A DNA stretch of 64,000 nucleotides, from the NCBI RefSeq assembly GCF_040807025.1, contig NC_090982.1, forward strand, positions 31,239,514 through 31,303,513, read 5' to 3'. Below are positions 26,101 through 41,100 of this stretch, in pieces. Source of the DNA: Struthio camelus (Eukaryota; Chordata; Aves; Struthioniformes; Struthionidae). The position numbers were made by a program, and so were the translations under genes. Numbering within the stretch: position 1 is the stretch's first letter; each line of letters starts with the position of its first letter. Below the pieces are notes generated by a model. That model was given only the letters and a program-made list of their open reading frames with translations, was not told the DNA's origin and did not search any database.

Positions 26101-29100
26101 TATTCCATATGTCTGTTCATCTGGACTGTAGGAATAAGTGCAAGCTGATCGTGCCCTTTCAGCTAGGACAGGTAGACTGTCAGATAGGTGGAAGTTTGTG
26201 CCACTCAACAAGAGTTTGCAAGTCAGATCTTGATATCTTTTTCTACAATTGGGAAAGATTTGTGTGGTTAATTCCTAAGAAAATACATGGGGATTATATA
26301 CTTCCAAATCATTCTATTTGGGCGTCTATACATGTATGATTTCTGATAAACACTGTATTCTTCAGGTTTCCTTCCCGATCTTACCCCAAAAGAAATATAT
26401 GCTCCTAAGACACTTCCAGCAATAGTTGAGAATCCTGCTGTCATGACCGCATGGAGTTCAGATTTGGTGACATAAGGTAAGTAGGGCCGTACCAGGAGAG
26501 GAGACTCTGTCTGGAAGTAAAAAACAGCCATCAGACAAAGCATTTCCTAGCAAACTCTTAGCGATTTTTTTCTAACGATAGGGCATGAAAATCACTGGCT
26601 GATCACACTTTCTTAGGTGTTAGCTAATCTAGTGATAATGAGTGCTTTGAATATCAATAGCACTTCCCCCCCCCCCAAGTAAAATTGTATCACTGCTCAT
26701 CTTGTCTAGTTGATGATAATTCTTGATAGTTTTAGGGGTTCTCCCAAAGCCATGATGAAATGGTCAAGAAGCCCCAAGCCAATTTTAAGTAAATTAGAAA
26801 CGGCCATAGGTCTGATGCACAGGTAAGGCTATGCATTGTGTGAAACGTGCATACCACCAGTATTTAAGGGCAAGATAAAGATCTTGACTCCCTGGCATGT
26901 CTGCCTGCACATGCTGGAAACAGTGCCATATGGACACACTGGAAGCAGTAGCCTACAGTGATGCACCCCTGCTAAATACCGCTGCTGTGGTTGTGTTGTT
27001 TCTGGGCTTAGAATCTACTTGATGCTTCAGAGCTTAGGACAGATACTCCTGTAATGTGGTTTTATTGGATTCCTCATTGAAGCGGACTGTTAGAATCTTT
27101 CCTATTTTTTTTTTTTTTTTTGGCTAAGATCTTACATAGCCAGCCCTATATCTTAGTTTTCTGTATTCTCTGTCTCTCCTGTCCTTGCCTGCCTCACATG
27201 CCCTCTTCTCATACTATCTGATCGCTCTTTTTTTTTTTTTTATTCCTTCTTCATGGCTTTCAACTAGCCTAGTACTTGTTTTAAGGGCGATCTATCATCC
27301 AGGTTTGTGCTCAGATTTCCTTTTTGAGCACATGTGGTTCCCAGAACATGCCAACTCATGTGTCATTGCCGACATACAACCTTAATGCAATTCTGGCTTC
27401 CTGGAAACCAACTGTGTGTTCAGGGGTTGAAGCTTCATATGAAGCGATTATTTTGTTATACACAGCTGCTCAGTGAACAGCAATATTTCACCTTTTGGTA
27501 TTCGTTAATCCTTTGTTAGTAATCCATGTTTTTCCATGCTCTAACTCACCTGTCCCACAAATATGTTACCAGCAGCTACCAGAGATTCAACAGGAGTTGT
27601 CCCCATGAAAATTTGCATTATCCAACCAACCTAAAATGATTAAGAAAAAAATCACACATTGGTCTGCCTAATCCATGTCCTTCTTGAATTAATCACGTAA
27701 ATATAGGAGTTTAGAGACAAGCTTACAATATATCATGAACTAATGATTTCAACATGCAGTGAATTCATTTAATAGTAGCATGTTAAAATAAGCCAGGGAG
27801 GAATACTTCGGCAGAACTGCAAGTAAAATGCTGAAAGACTCTAGGCTGTTCCTGTCATTGGCCTGGAAACTAACTCATCAAACTAAGTTAACTGAGGCAG
27901 ATATTCTGACATGTCTTTTACATATGTACCAGTCCAAAAGAACTTTGGTCATATGAAAGGAAAAAATGTGGAATTTAACCTAAGGCTAAACATGATTTGT
28001 ATTATCTTTAACACACAGCATTTCAGCTAGGTGAGGTTTGTGGTGCTTATATTAACAATCCTTTGGATGAGAAGGACAACAGACTTTCTCCAGGGTACAT
28101 TCAAATAAGCTTGAACTACCACCATGCAAGAAGGTGTGTTTTGATATAAGCTTGTTGAGCTAGTGCTGGACCTGGGACCTAACAGCACTAGTGCTCAAAG
28201 CACGAAGAGAGAAACTAGTCTTTGCAGCTACAAGCCTTCAGAGATGCATCCTTCAGGGATCTGCAACAGAAGGGTATATGCAATATATAATTGCCGTTGC
28301 AATACTTAGTAGTAGGCAGCAATCCTACCGGCTGTGCTGTAACTTTAAGCTTGCATTTTGGGGAGGGAGAATGAGGGGAAGAGGAAAGGAAAATTCACAG
28401 ATGTAGCATCTGAGAAGTGATAGCTAGCCAGGCAAAGCTAACAATTAGTGTGAAATTAGGAATGAGATCAGTCTGAAGGAAGGAAAGTGTCCTAGGTGAT
28501 GCTAATAAAGACTTTGGAGTGATAACACCTCAAGGTATTTCCGAGTGAATTCATACATCTGACCCTGGCCAAGCTACTTGGAGATAATGCTACAGTTTGA
28601 GTGTATGTGTTCGATAGGTGTCCCGCACTAGGCAAATGAAAATGTGCTGGCAAAAGTTCAGTACCTTTCCAATGAGCCACTGCATGAATCCAACGTGGTA
28701 AAGCATAGACATTACTGTGCTGAAGAAAACTACGATTGGCAGGACCTGATTTGAAAAAATAAAATCATTAACACTTCCAGAGTGGTTTTCTTTTCTGTAG
28801 GCCACTTCATTTTTCAACAAGAGGCTCAGTTTTTTTTGAGATATACTTCAAGATCTTGAAAAGTCATCTATCTTGCATACTTACAGTGTAAAACTTTTAA
28901 CAAACCGGGCTTACTGTGTATAGGTGTTGTGTTGCGTTACAATGCATTACTTTTCAGGTATCTGGATAGTTTTCTGATAGGATTGTGATAGTTTTGAAAC
29001 TGTTCGGTTTAGCACATGCATTTGTTTATAGCCAGGTTTTAGTCATCTCAAACATTTACTGGACACAGGCATCTACAAATATCTGGATCTCTACACCTGT

Positions 29101-32100
29101 AGACCTTGAAAACCACCAGCTGAAATACACACAATATGTTGATGGTATATAACTCAGAATTGAACTATGTCTTTGTTTAAAATAAAATAAAAACTTTGCT
29201 TTGGACTGCTATAAGCTTTGGTGTATATATATGCTTTGGGATAGAAATCCTTCAGCAAATGAAGAGACTTTTACTGGGGCTGACTTGATTTCAGCGTTTT
29301 TCCATTTTGTCATGTTTTCCCATTTTGCCATGTTTTCCCCTTTGGCAGTTGCAGGCAGTTCTGGATGTAGCGTTTGGTTTTACAAAACAAGGAGTTTGTT
29401 TTTCAGTTCTGATAATTTGTATTTCAACCGCATACAGAGGCTGGACTATTTTATGTGTAAAATCTCCTGCCTGAATTCCCAGCTATTTCATGTGGTACCT
29501 AGCAGGTTATGTCTTCATCAGAAAAAGTAGCAACTATCTAGTAGGTATATAATCGTTGAGGTCGTCTGTCATGTCTAGGGTAGCTTTCACCTAGGATATA
29601 ATTCAAAATAAAGAAGGGGGGGACAGGGCATGGAATATTGGCAAATTTTTGCTCTAAAATAAGCGTAATGGACACCAGCCACCCATTTCCCTCCTTCCTA
29701 GTGCAAAAATGAGAAATGAGAAGCACAGGTTAATAAGCGTTGGCAGTAGCAGTCCCTCCAAAGACATGCCAGTCTTAGCCTGGGGCAGCAGCGTATGCAC
29801 GGGGGGTATATATCTATGTAGCCTGGCAGCGGAGATGTGCGTGGGGCAGGGAGAGGGAGGGGAAAACCTCAGGGTGGACCCAGAGCAGCCCCACTCTGGG
29901 TGCAGGCACCCAGTGAAACGTGCAAACACTGGAAGCAGGATTTGGGGGGGGGGGTGGTAGAAGGAGCCAGGTTCCCCCTTGCTGGGGCTATGGGATTTGA
30001 GGAGGGGAAAGGACAGTGCAAACCACTCTATTTGAGGAGGTATCTCCTGGGGTTTGGGAAGCAGGATGGCTATGCAAAAGGCAGCATGGGGATGATCCAG
30101 GGCATCTGAGAATACCTTTCTTCTGTATATGTGGGGCAGCCGGGTAGGTTGTACATACAGAAATATCTGTGCTCAGCAGGGGAAGGTAATAGTAGGATAT
30201 CAGCCTTAACGGGTAATTTCCTTTACTGGCTAAGCTAAGTGAAATGTATTTGAAAATAACAGGCCAAGAGTCTCCTCTGATATCTGAGATCAGAGAGAAG
30301 ACATACACCAATTGCATGAAATTCCTTTCAGGGGGAAAGAAAACTCCTAAAACTTTCTTCTGTCTTTGTGGACTCCTAGCTCCCTCTTTCTGCTGTAGTG
30401 CCATTATTCTGAGTCCAGCAGTCTGCCTCCAAGACGTGGGTAGTCTGGACAGGGAGTTAAAAATATTTTTCTCAAACTTTCTTTTCTCATTGACCCCCCC
30501 CCCCCCCCCCACACACACACCAGTTGAACTAGGATTTATGCAGAGGTACAGCTTGTAGGGTTGACATCTGTCTCTACCTAAGAAAACTGGAAACAAAAAT
30601 GTAAAAGGAAAGGGCTAGCATGTTTCCATACATGAAGTGTGTATAGGTTCTCTGGTGTAATTATGTCTGCATGGTTAAGCTATTAGAATTATATATCTTT
30701 CTGCAGACGCACTTGTGCAGGAGTCTGGTCTCCAATACATATAGCTTTTCTTACCTGCTACATACTTTTAGGAAGCCAAGTTTTAACTGATGAATAAATT
30801 GAATGAGCACATCAGAAAATCCCATAACATTTAAATTGAAAAGCATATTGGTATCACAGCACTTTAAAATTACTTATCTGAGGCCTAAAAAAAGTTGCAG
30901 TTAGTGCTCCAATAATACAACCTTTAACCTCTGGTTTTTAGGCCTTCACTCGCTGTTTTTGATAAACCAGATTCTCATGTTTTATCAGTTCTGTTGGGAA
31001 GCAAAGAGGTTTGGCTGTATTTGAGAGCCACTTTCTGGATCATACTTGCTGCCTGTGATACGTGCACGGCAGGAATTGAAGCTGTTTGCTGCTCACAACC
31101 CCTTTCCCATTTGCGACTTGAGGCTCAGCTTTTTCCTTGCAGTCCTTTAAAGGAGCAGTTGTGGCTGTTTAAGGTATGTTCTGGTTTCAGGCACTCCTAA
31201 AGCCGCAGCTTCACAGCAAAACCCTTTTCAGGGAGTTGTAATGCTCCTGGCACCGAAAGCAAGCTGCTCGCTCATACAATAGACACCTAGCACCCTGCTT
31301 GCCTGCAGTAAACCTGCCTTTCATAGTAAACAAGGTAGAAGACTCTGTACTGAGAGGTGTTTTCAGACTATATGGGTTTGCTCGAGGTAAGGAATATTTC
31401 TGTGCGGTTTTTTCGCTCTCTGGAGTTGGTAGTGGAGCCGAGGTGGTCTCTCTGTTAGGCTTAAGTATCTATTTTTACTGGAAAATAATGTGTTTGTTTA
31501 ATTACGTGGGCAAGTGGTGGTTGTTCCAGGACCCTGAAATTCTGCGTATGCATACGGAAATCCACATTTAAAATAACCTGGCTCATGCATGCCAATGCAT
31601 GTGTTTACATGACTAATTAGTGCTTCCAGGACTGGGTTCTGAGAGACTTGATTAATGAGTATAGTAGAGCTGGGCAGAACGACCCTGCGGGTGCGCAGTG
31701 TGGGGCTGGGTCTGCCGCTGGGTGCCTCTGCGCTGGTGGGAAACGAAGGTGTCACTGCCAAGGGTGTCAGGTGGGCACGGCCGGGGCTCGGGCAGCTTTC
31801 TGCAAAGAGACGCCCTCTCACTTGTCTGCTCCCGCTCCAGAGCTAGCCTGCGGTTGAGAACATTAGTTTTCTGGGCGATGGTTTGAAATACCTTGGGGTG
31901 GGATTTAGGCAGCTTACCGCTGTATGCCGATAGGATTAAATATGTGAAAGATGCAAAAAAAACCCACTTTTGACCTGCTGGATGTCCAAGTACCTGGCAA
32001 ATATTTCAAGAGATACTAGGACAGCTGTCACTCACTTAGGCTGTAGGAAGAGATATACAGAAGAAGCAGACGGCAAAGGTTTCGGGTCTGCTGTGCACTT

Positions 32101-35100
32101 GCCTGCCACGCTGTTTAGTGTGCACGTTTCTATCCCAAGGCATGTGCAACTCTGAAAATAGACTCATGATTTTTGCTTTCTTACTCTTCAGAGTGACAAC
32201 GCTCTAATAGTGCCTGTTACCCTCCCCTAGAAATTTCACACGTGTCTCTTGCAGGCTTAGCCCATAGAATAAGAGTGATGGAGGGGTGCCTGCCCGGAGG
32301 CAGACTCCTGCCAATCCAGTCTTAGGTTTGGCGTCAGTCAGCAAAACATTTTGCACCACTACTGAAGCATTAAAAAATTAGCTGAAAAATGATATTCAGA
32401 GTAAACTGTGCAAAAATACAGGAAACATTTCTGGGGAAGGGTTTAACCATTTCACCCCCAGAATACTTAATCATGAATGCAAGCTGTGATTTGAGTGCTG
32501 AGCAGAGTAAGAGTGAGAGGTGACTGAAAAGTAAAACAGAATGTTTTGTAGTTAAAGAGACGGCAATTAAAATGTAATTTCTGTTCCTTGCTGAAATTCT
32601 TTTTCTTTCTTCTCTGAATTTTTGACTATTCTTAGTAATGGCATATTTTATAGATAGTGAAAGAGTTTAGTGTGAAAAATACCCAGTTTGGAATATCACT
32701 TCAATCCAGGAAAGAAAGAGGATAAAAATGTGTGCAAGTCCACAGAATCAGGTGACTGAATTATCAGACAGAAGAATGGACTTGGACTCCTGATGCTTTT
32801 TCGGTCTGTGTTGCAGGGTTCTTTTAAAATAATTTATCTTATTTTTCGCTTTACATATGCTCGATCTCAGCCTAAGCAGGTGTTATGACATGGCTTATGT
32901 GTAGCTGCCAAACCAGATGGGACGCTGGTGCAGGTTAGAGAGCACAGTGAGTTGTATTCCAGCTGTTTCCCAACAAGTTCTCCCGTAGAAGAGAAGTGGA
33001 ATCTCCCTGGGATTTCCTTAATGCCAAATATAACTCTGTAATTCTTCCCACCTATACATACGTAGCTTATACATGTATGCGCAAGTATACCCTTCTGTGT
33101 TCCACTTCTATGGGGGCAATATTTGTGATGCAGTGGTCTGCACACAATTTCAGGATAGGATGGCATAGCATAGGATAGGATCTTTATTTGTGGAGAGGTG
33201 GCAAAGGTAAGCTGGAGGTAATATTTGTTTCAATGACCAGGTTCCTTGTTCCTTGGCAGTTGTCTACCTGCCATGCACACAGCGCATATAAAAGCTGCCT
33301 TACCTTAAAAGCAAAGAAATGATCTGTATACTTCTCACCGAACACAAACTTAGCGCCTGCATCAGAATACTCCAGAAAAGTCTAGAGGCAGAAAACAAAA
33401 CAAGTTGGTCACGGGCTGTGGGTTGCTGCCAAATAATACGCCAGTATTACTAGCTGCTTTGTGGAGACTTCTGGGGAGGTGCAGAGAGCTTTCTGCTCCA
33501 TATGGGTGAAGCTTAGCTATCTCCACATCTGTCTGAGTCTAGGCTCTTTCCTTTGCTCTTGCAAGAGTGCAGATTGCCTCAGACCATGCAGACAAGGCCA
33601 TAGGGCATGTTTACCTGCTGCACCTGACAGGATAAGGGCTAAAAACTAACTGAAAAGAAGAATTTATCTTTAAATGCTGATACTGTGATGCATTGCTCTG
33701 CTCCCTCTAATATAAATACACACAAGAAGTGATATAGTTTAAAAATGAGGATTTAATGGCCAAAACAATGAGCTGTGAAAAGAGTAGACAAAAGCTAGCC
33801 TAAAAGAAGGATTTATTTTTCAGTCCTGATACTGTGGTGCATTTCTCTACTCCTAAAGCCACCATATGCAATTAATTATACAGCATAAAATGGAGATCTA
33901 ATGGCTGAAGTAATGAGTTGTGGAAAAGAGGGGCTATAAGAGTTAGCAGAAGAAGAAGAGCAGAAGTTAGAAGAGTTAGCATCAGACCTGCTTCAGTCTG
34001 AGCTGAAAGGTGAAATGGAGAAGCTGGTGTTGAAGCCCAGCTGACTCAGGCTGCTGGTAGATGAGCAGCCTGACATCCAACCTGCGCCTTCCCTCCTGCA
34101 CAGGCTCATTCTGTTCTGTGCTTTCTTGTTTTAAATGAGCTTAATTATCTGTACTGGGAGGAACAGTTGTGTGAACAGCGTCCCTGGTATGAGGAGGCTG
34201 AATGTCCTTTGGTGGGTACTCTCTGATCCTCTTGTTGGCTTTCATCTACCGCTTTCCAGTAATGGACTTGTTTAAAACTCTGTGCCTGCAGACTGCCTGC
34301 AGAGGTACCTGTGGCAGGATCCCTCCCTGCTCCGGAGGGATCCCTTGCCCCTCGCAAGCAGCAGGTCTGCCTCGTCCAAGCTATGGATTTCCCACCCATA
34401 TGCAAACTTACTTTTTCATATCACACATCACAAGAGCTACCAAATGCACCTGGGGCCAGTGGGCTACCTTGTTTGAAGGGTTAGGGCAATGGGGGTTCTG
34501 GCATGCCAAATCCCTAGGCATTTCAGCGGGTAAGGCATATTGCAAGGATGTTTAGGAACTGGGCCAGATTTAAGAGTTTCTAGGGGTCCTGTGGCATAAT
34601 AACTTTTTTGTGTTTGCAGGGGTGCAAAATATCATTTCAGCCCAAGGAAGATAAGGCCATTAACAGACAGAGATTGCTCTGGTCATTAGTTATTAGCCTG
34701 TCCCGCAGCATCCTATATTAACCAGATAGAAAGAGAAATAAGAATGGATTCAGGTACTCAGTTACCTTTCTGAGGACCCAATTTTCAACAAGAGGCGTAA
34801 ATGTTTAGAGGCAAATGGATCCTTGAACTGCCTAACTGTTATATCCTACTGTAAGAGTCTCAAGACTGAAAATGATATTAAAAAAACAGAGTTTCTGTCT
34901 TTTATCTTACCTGGATCTGAATGCCTAGCCAGTTAAATATATCAAACCCTACTTTGGTCCTCAGGATAAGAAGCCCAAGAACAAATTGCAATCCTATTCC
35001 TGAAAATACTGGTCTCCAAGCAACCTAGACAGATAGAAAAATAAAAGCAGAGAAACCACTTGTTATTTAAATAAATAATAATGTATTTTAGAACGTTTGC

Positions 35101-38100
35101 TAAAATGGTGTAAGGGGTTTGTCTGACTATACTGCAGGATAGCAGCAGCTGCCAAAACAAGCTTTAGGAGATTTGGAGTATGAGTCATATTCTCCTGTTC
35201 TGCGATGTCTGCAGTGTGGATGTCTCCATCTGAGCTGGCTGTTGATAGGCTGGTGAGGTATAAATACGCAGGTGCCCATTTCACCTTCCTTTTCATTTCA
35301 GTATTATGGCATTATGGGCTGCAAGTAATGAAGTAATAAGAAAAGGAGAGACAGTCCTTCCTGTGCCTCAGTTTAAAGATAAAACAAATGTAGATGAGGG
35401 CAGAAGAAAAGTGTTACTTTTAAAACTGAAGACTGGAAACATCAACGAAAGTAACAGAATACGGGGATTCCTCAGGTATCTGGCCTGGGAATAAGGAAAT
35501 TCTGCTACTTCTGTTATTGTGTGGCTGGATAATTTCAACTCCCTTTCCATATTCCCCAGTTTTAAAGAGCTTGGATACCTGAGAGCAGCCTTGCTTTCAA
35601 TATTGTGATTCCCATGATACCAAGGCAGCTGTAGGAAAAACTGGCTGCTGGTGACCAGTCTCTCTAGTTCACTACACTGCAGTTTCCTGCTCTGCCGTCC
35701 CGGAAAACATCTTTGTCTTGTGAAAACTGGATCTGATTATTTACAAGGCAAAGAGCTGAGATACCACCTGCTAATTTATTCAGATAATACCCAAATAACA
35801 GAAGCCAATTAGGCATAACGAGGACCCGTGCAAGAGCACACGGCGTGCACAAAGGACACCAGGCCCTGGTGAGGGCTACTTGGAACATGTGCCGAGCACT
35901 CTTGTGGAGTTATTTTTGTGTTGCTTTTACTTTGTAGGCTAAGAAAAGCTTCAGTACAGATGCAGGAGCTTGGTAAAAAAATTGGTGAAACTTGGTGACC
36001 TGGGCAGTGGATTACCGCATAACTGATGAAGACATACACTGTGTGCATACATATAGGAGTGAAAACTGAGCTGGGACTTGTCAGAAGTACACCTTTTTGT
36101 ATTATCACAGAGTATTAAGGGGTACATCATAGCTGGAAAACTAAATGGCACTGACAAGCCTATGGAAGCGGGTTAGCGCAATGTGGTGGCTCACTTGGTC
36201 TTAGCTGCTGCTGTATTTGCAGCAGGAATCAAACCTTTGAGGGAGGCACTCAACGGAGAGCTTCACGAGGGAAGCGCATCTCCAGTTTTCCTGTGGGCTT
36301 GTGTTAGTGTGACAACGATATCCTCAGAAGCACCTGCGAAGTCTGGGAGCAGCGGTGAGCCCACCGTGGGCTGGGAGGTGTGGAGCAGCCTGCCTTGGCT
36401 TGCTCTAATGCTCTAGGAACAAATGCATCCTGGCTTGCAGTGGGGCTGGCACAAAGGAAGTGATATGGCCTTCCGAAAAGTGGAGAACCAGCCACTGGTA
36501 TGGCCGTGCATGTTCCCCAGGTCTTCAGAGTGAAACGGCTTTCCTCATAAGTGAAACATGTCTGGGTTCTGGTAAGCTTAAATTCTGATATTCTTGGATT
36601 TTCCACGACCCTTACTGAGCTTGGCCATGTGTATGGAGAACAGTTTTTGAAACATTAAATAGAAGATCCAGAAAGGACTAAATACTCACTCTGGTTGGAT
36701 ATTTGGAAAAGATAAACATCAAGAGAACATACATCACAAGCCCCCCAAAGGAGATCAGCTGGCGGGATCCCTGTTTTGCTGTGTCAAAGATGAGCCAGAA
36801 GATGACAAGTGTAGCAAGGACTACACACAGCACCCTGTGGAAAAAGCATGTGAGGATATCAGGCATGACTTCCTGAAAGAGATTAGATATTCCTTTTTTT
36901 TTCCTTCATAATCTGCATTGCATGGTTTGACTGGTTGGCCTGTGAACTACCTAGCACTGAGGAGCAGATTTGTAGCTGTTCACTTCTTTGTAACTGGCTA
37001 TAGTATGCTTAGAAAAATAACTTTTAATCACAACAGTTCTAATTAGCTTAGAAACAGTGACAAGAACCATGCATGTGTCTGTGTTCAGCCCTTTTACTGT
37101 GACAGAACTGTATTCAGGTCCCACCTTGGGGACAATTTTCTGACAGTGGCCTGAGAAACAAGGAAATACATCACCCCACTTAGAGGGAGGCTAAATGTAG
37201 GCCCAGATTCTTACAGTTACTGATTTCAGTGGTACCAAGAAGCCTGAATTCCTTTTTTAGATCTGGACCAAAAACACAATGCGGTTGGCTGTTGCAATGC
37301 TGAACACCACAGCCTGAATTTCTATGTTCCTCTCTCCCTGGCAGATACCATGGTTGACAGTGAAGTATCTGATCTTTGATATATACAATTTAACAGACTG
37401 CAGCCTGGCTAAATGCAGAAGGTACTGCCCCGGCTTGTTCCATCGGCTCATCAGTGCACATTTATTCTGTTAACTTCTTCCCTCTGGGACGTTGCCAGGT
37501 TGTCTGCTTGAAATGCTCGGTGCCACTGCTCTCTAGTGTGGCTCCTGTCCAGAAGAGCAAACACAGTCTTTATAGCACTTTTGTTTCCAGGGTGTTTTTG
37601 CCCTAGAAGGGGTAGAAACTCCTGCTGCTGGGGCAAAACCATTTCAAAAATCTTAAAACTAGGTTGGGATATGTTCTCCTGAATCCAGAATGACTCCTTT
37701 TTAGATCCCTTTCCTAGAGAGAAGATGACCTAGCTGAGAGTCAAGATAGCTGGCCAGTTTCCCTTTCCTCTTTAATGAGACTTTAACTGGACTTTGGGAA
37801 CTTCAGAGCCTCCTTAGGTTCCTCCTTCCCCCGGGAATAATAAATATGCCTCATAACTCTTCGGGAAACAAATGTCTACTATCCCAGATAAGGCTATATG
37901 ATTCTATCATGACATCATATGTGGCTTCCAGGTTTTGTTTCCCAAATGTTACGGTATAAAATGCTTATTGTGTGCTGTTATGGAGATATGTGAACAACTA
38001 TGTGTCTATGTGAACAACTAGTCACATAGATAATACACTTCAGTCTTTAGCAGCTCGCATGTGTTGATAACAAGTTAATGGTTTGCTCTCTGAGAGGGTG

Positions 38101-41100
38101 ACAGTGAGGTACTTTCTGGCTTCCAGAATGAATGAAGAAGGCTACAACACACCTGATTTTCTCCAGACATGATCCCTTATCACTACAACCTTGACCTATC
38201 TGGATTTGAGGAATTTTTACCCCCTCTGTCAAAATTTTTGACACTTAGCTACTGCATTGCAATCTTAACAGTGTGCCTGAAACTTAGGCAGTTTCCACAG
38301 TTCTTGTGCTGCACATTTACTGCCCTGGAAAATTTATTTATTGCATTTCTCTTATTGCAATTTGTACGATTTGTTCATCTCCCTGTGCTTCTGTGGGCGT
38401 AAGCTATGCAGCACATTTCATTCTCGGAAATCCAGGCAGAGAGGTGGTAGCATCTGCTAGCAAGTACCCTTCCCTGCCTGTCTTTTTGCCACCGTTTCTT
38501 TTGAAATGCTTTAGGAGCTGCTGTAAGGGGCTACAAGTGTCACCTGTGGTGGTATTAGTTTGGGAACCTTAATCTAGCAAGGAGTAGTTTTGGATGCTAT
38601 GAACTGGAACATACACATGTTTCTGGATAAATGAAAGCACAGGTATAAGTGTGCTGTAAGGTATAATTATGGTGAAACTTTTAAAATTGAAAGAAAACTG
38701 GAAAACAGAAGGGCTAAGCTTGGCTAATGCTTTGTCTTTCTGCATAAATAAGAAATCATTCATATTTACCATTTCAGCCAAAACCACTGCTTCTCCAGAA
38801 ATCTTTTTCCAGGGGAAAAGAATGCAGCAATTCTGTCTTCATACTTAGCTATTAAAAAATCCCAGCAGATGAAGAAGATGGCCAGGATGGTGATGACAAA
38901 AAGTGCCAAGGCCCTCTGAAAATTTAGGGTGCAGGCTGCAATAACTGCTGCCAGGTACGCTGTCACAAAAACAAACAAACAAACAAAAACAACAAAAAAT
39001 ATCACTTAAGTCTGTTCTCTTTAAAAATGGAAACAAATCCTAAATTTAGTGTTAAAGAGCTCCTTAAAGTCAGGCCTGTGCTTATCTTTGAAGGCTTTTA
39101 TGATTCGGCTAAATACTGAAAACAATCTTGCTTTCACAGATAGTGTTGTTATTGATGATATATATGCTTTCCGATATGAAAACGTGCTGCTGGTGGAGTT
39201 GTTTTTTGGAGGTGTTCATCCTGTCGAAGCAGGATATATGCTTTGGCTGAGTGAAGTGTATATCAAATATATTAGTCGTTTCGGAAGATTAAACACATTT
39301 GTATGGGACACCTTTTTTCAGTGTCAAAACAGTGAATTAAGAACAATGAGTTCACTTTCACAGCAGCATGAGTCTATCTAACAAAATTAAGAGAAACACT
39401 TAAAAACATTTATCTTGTTGTACCATAAAAGACTGATGTGATGCGCCTCTGAAGTAAATGGGAAGATTAGAAGCAGAATCTGTATTTGTTTCATAAATTG
39501 GCTATGAAATGATTTGTCATTTGGCAGTGTCAATGCTACCATGTGCTGGCTAATGAAGCATTCAGTGCTTGAAAATAATAGTCTGATTTTATCCAACTGG
39601 AGAATAGGAAAGAACTACCGCTTTTTGTAAGGTAAGTTGTTTTTTATGGAATTAACGTGTTAAACACCAACATATCCTTAGAATCCTTTCTTGAGCCAGG
39701 ACAGGTCTGCGCTACGATAAAGCAGGATGAGAATGATGCTAGGAAGGCACTTTTTTCAGTAGGAGGAAATGGGCTTATTTATACCTGCCGAGTAGGTATC
39801 TCTATGCTACACTGACTTCTACCACATCGCATGTTTTAAATCTATGTTTTTTCACAAAGTGTTCTGGTAGGAGGACCTCAAAAAGAAACTTGGCAGGAAC
39901 GGAAGGAAGTAAACCAATCATCTACTGCATAAATAGGAAAGGGACAAAGAAGAACGTTTGAATGACTTTGCTGTGCAGGCTGAAATACAGCACGTTTCCT
40001 TTAGCAAATATTTGCTGTGGAAACTGAGTCAGAATGGAAAACTCTCGTTTCTGGACTTAAGTTCAGTCCAGGTTAGTCCCTAACTACTTTTAGTGTGGTT
40101 TTGTGGTTTTGGGCTAGTTCCTGAGAGCTGTAATTTACCTGACCTCTTGGAAGGGGCTGATTATTGAGTAGATACAAAGACTGAATTGACCTTTTATCCC
40201 AAGGGTAACTGCTAGTCAGAGCTGACACTCTGGCAGAGCGGTGTAGCAAAGCCTGGGCTTCTGGTGCATTTGGGAAGGGGAGGAGGTTTGCAGTCTGGAG
40301 CTTTATCAGGGACGAAATTCACTTTTATCTTTTACCTCCTCTCAAAAGCATTCTTTGAGATACTCGAGGGTTTTTGTATTAGGTCAGGTACGAGGCTGGC
40401 ATGGTCTACAGTCTCATATAGGTAAATAAATAAGTCTTCAACAAGACTGGGTGTAATGTACTGTACCTGTTATTAAAATGCCATAGATCACATAACGAAT
40501 TCTAGTTTTATGCTTCTTGCAAAAATCACACACTTCATCATATTTCTTTTCAAAGTGCCTAGGAAAATGAAAAAACAAACAGAACAGAAGCTTAAGCCAT
40601 AGATAAGAGAAGAGTAGTTTGCACAGGAACATCAGGTTAAGTCCACCAAAATTTATCCACTGTAATGCCCCACATTAGAATAGATTTGTATCGCAAAGCA
40701 CCAGAGAAAATCATGTTGGCATCTTTTTGGGCGGACACGGGTTTCATCTTGGACAAGTAAAATGAAAATCTGGCAGATATATGAAGGCTCAAAGTTTGCA
40801 GACTGGTTCCACTAGCCTCTAAAGTACGCAAAATAACTAACATCTGCCTAAAACCTTGTCTTGGCGTGCATGGATATATCTGGATATTTGAAAGTGTGGC
40901 TGTTAATTATATAAACTTTTCATCTAAGACTTCAGATTATGGAAGCTAAAATCATTCATTATATTTGAATCATACCCTATTTTAGTTCTTCCATTCATTA
41001 AATGCCTCATTTCATTTCTTTTCTCCCCTCACTAGGGAATCACAGCGATTTCAGGGGGAGGCTGAGATTTAGGGTAACAGCAGTGAAAGGAGTGGATTGA

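Larger units (their letters stand above)
28746..33303 (-). other. SLC28A3: SLC28A3 intron 8
   Basis: This 4.6-kb intron carries a G11 run (29944-29954), a C17 plus (AC)5 tract (30494-30521), a GC-rich patch (about 31675-31860) and a degenerate ATAGG repeat (about 33154-33180). A 202-codon minus frame at 29988-30596 crosses the C tract and looks non-coding. Confidence 0.85.

Noticed and set aside
29988..30596. 202-codon minus-strand open frame, the longest in the window
   Set aside because: It runs through a C17/(AC) tract that gives a glycine string, has no recognisable domain and lies wholly within an SLC28A3 intron.
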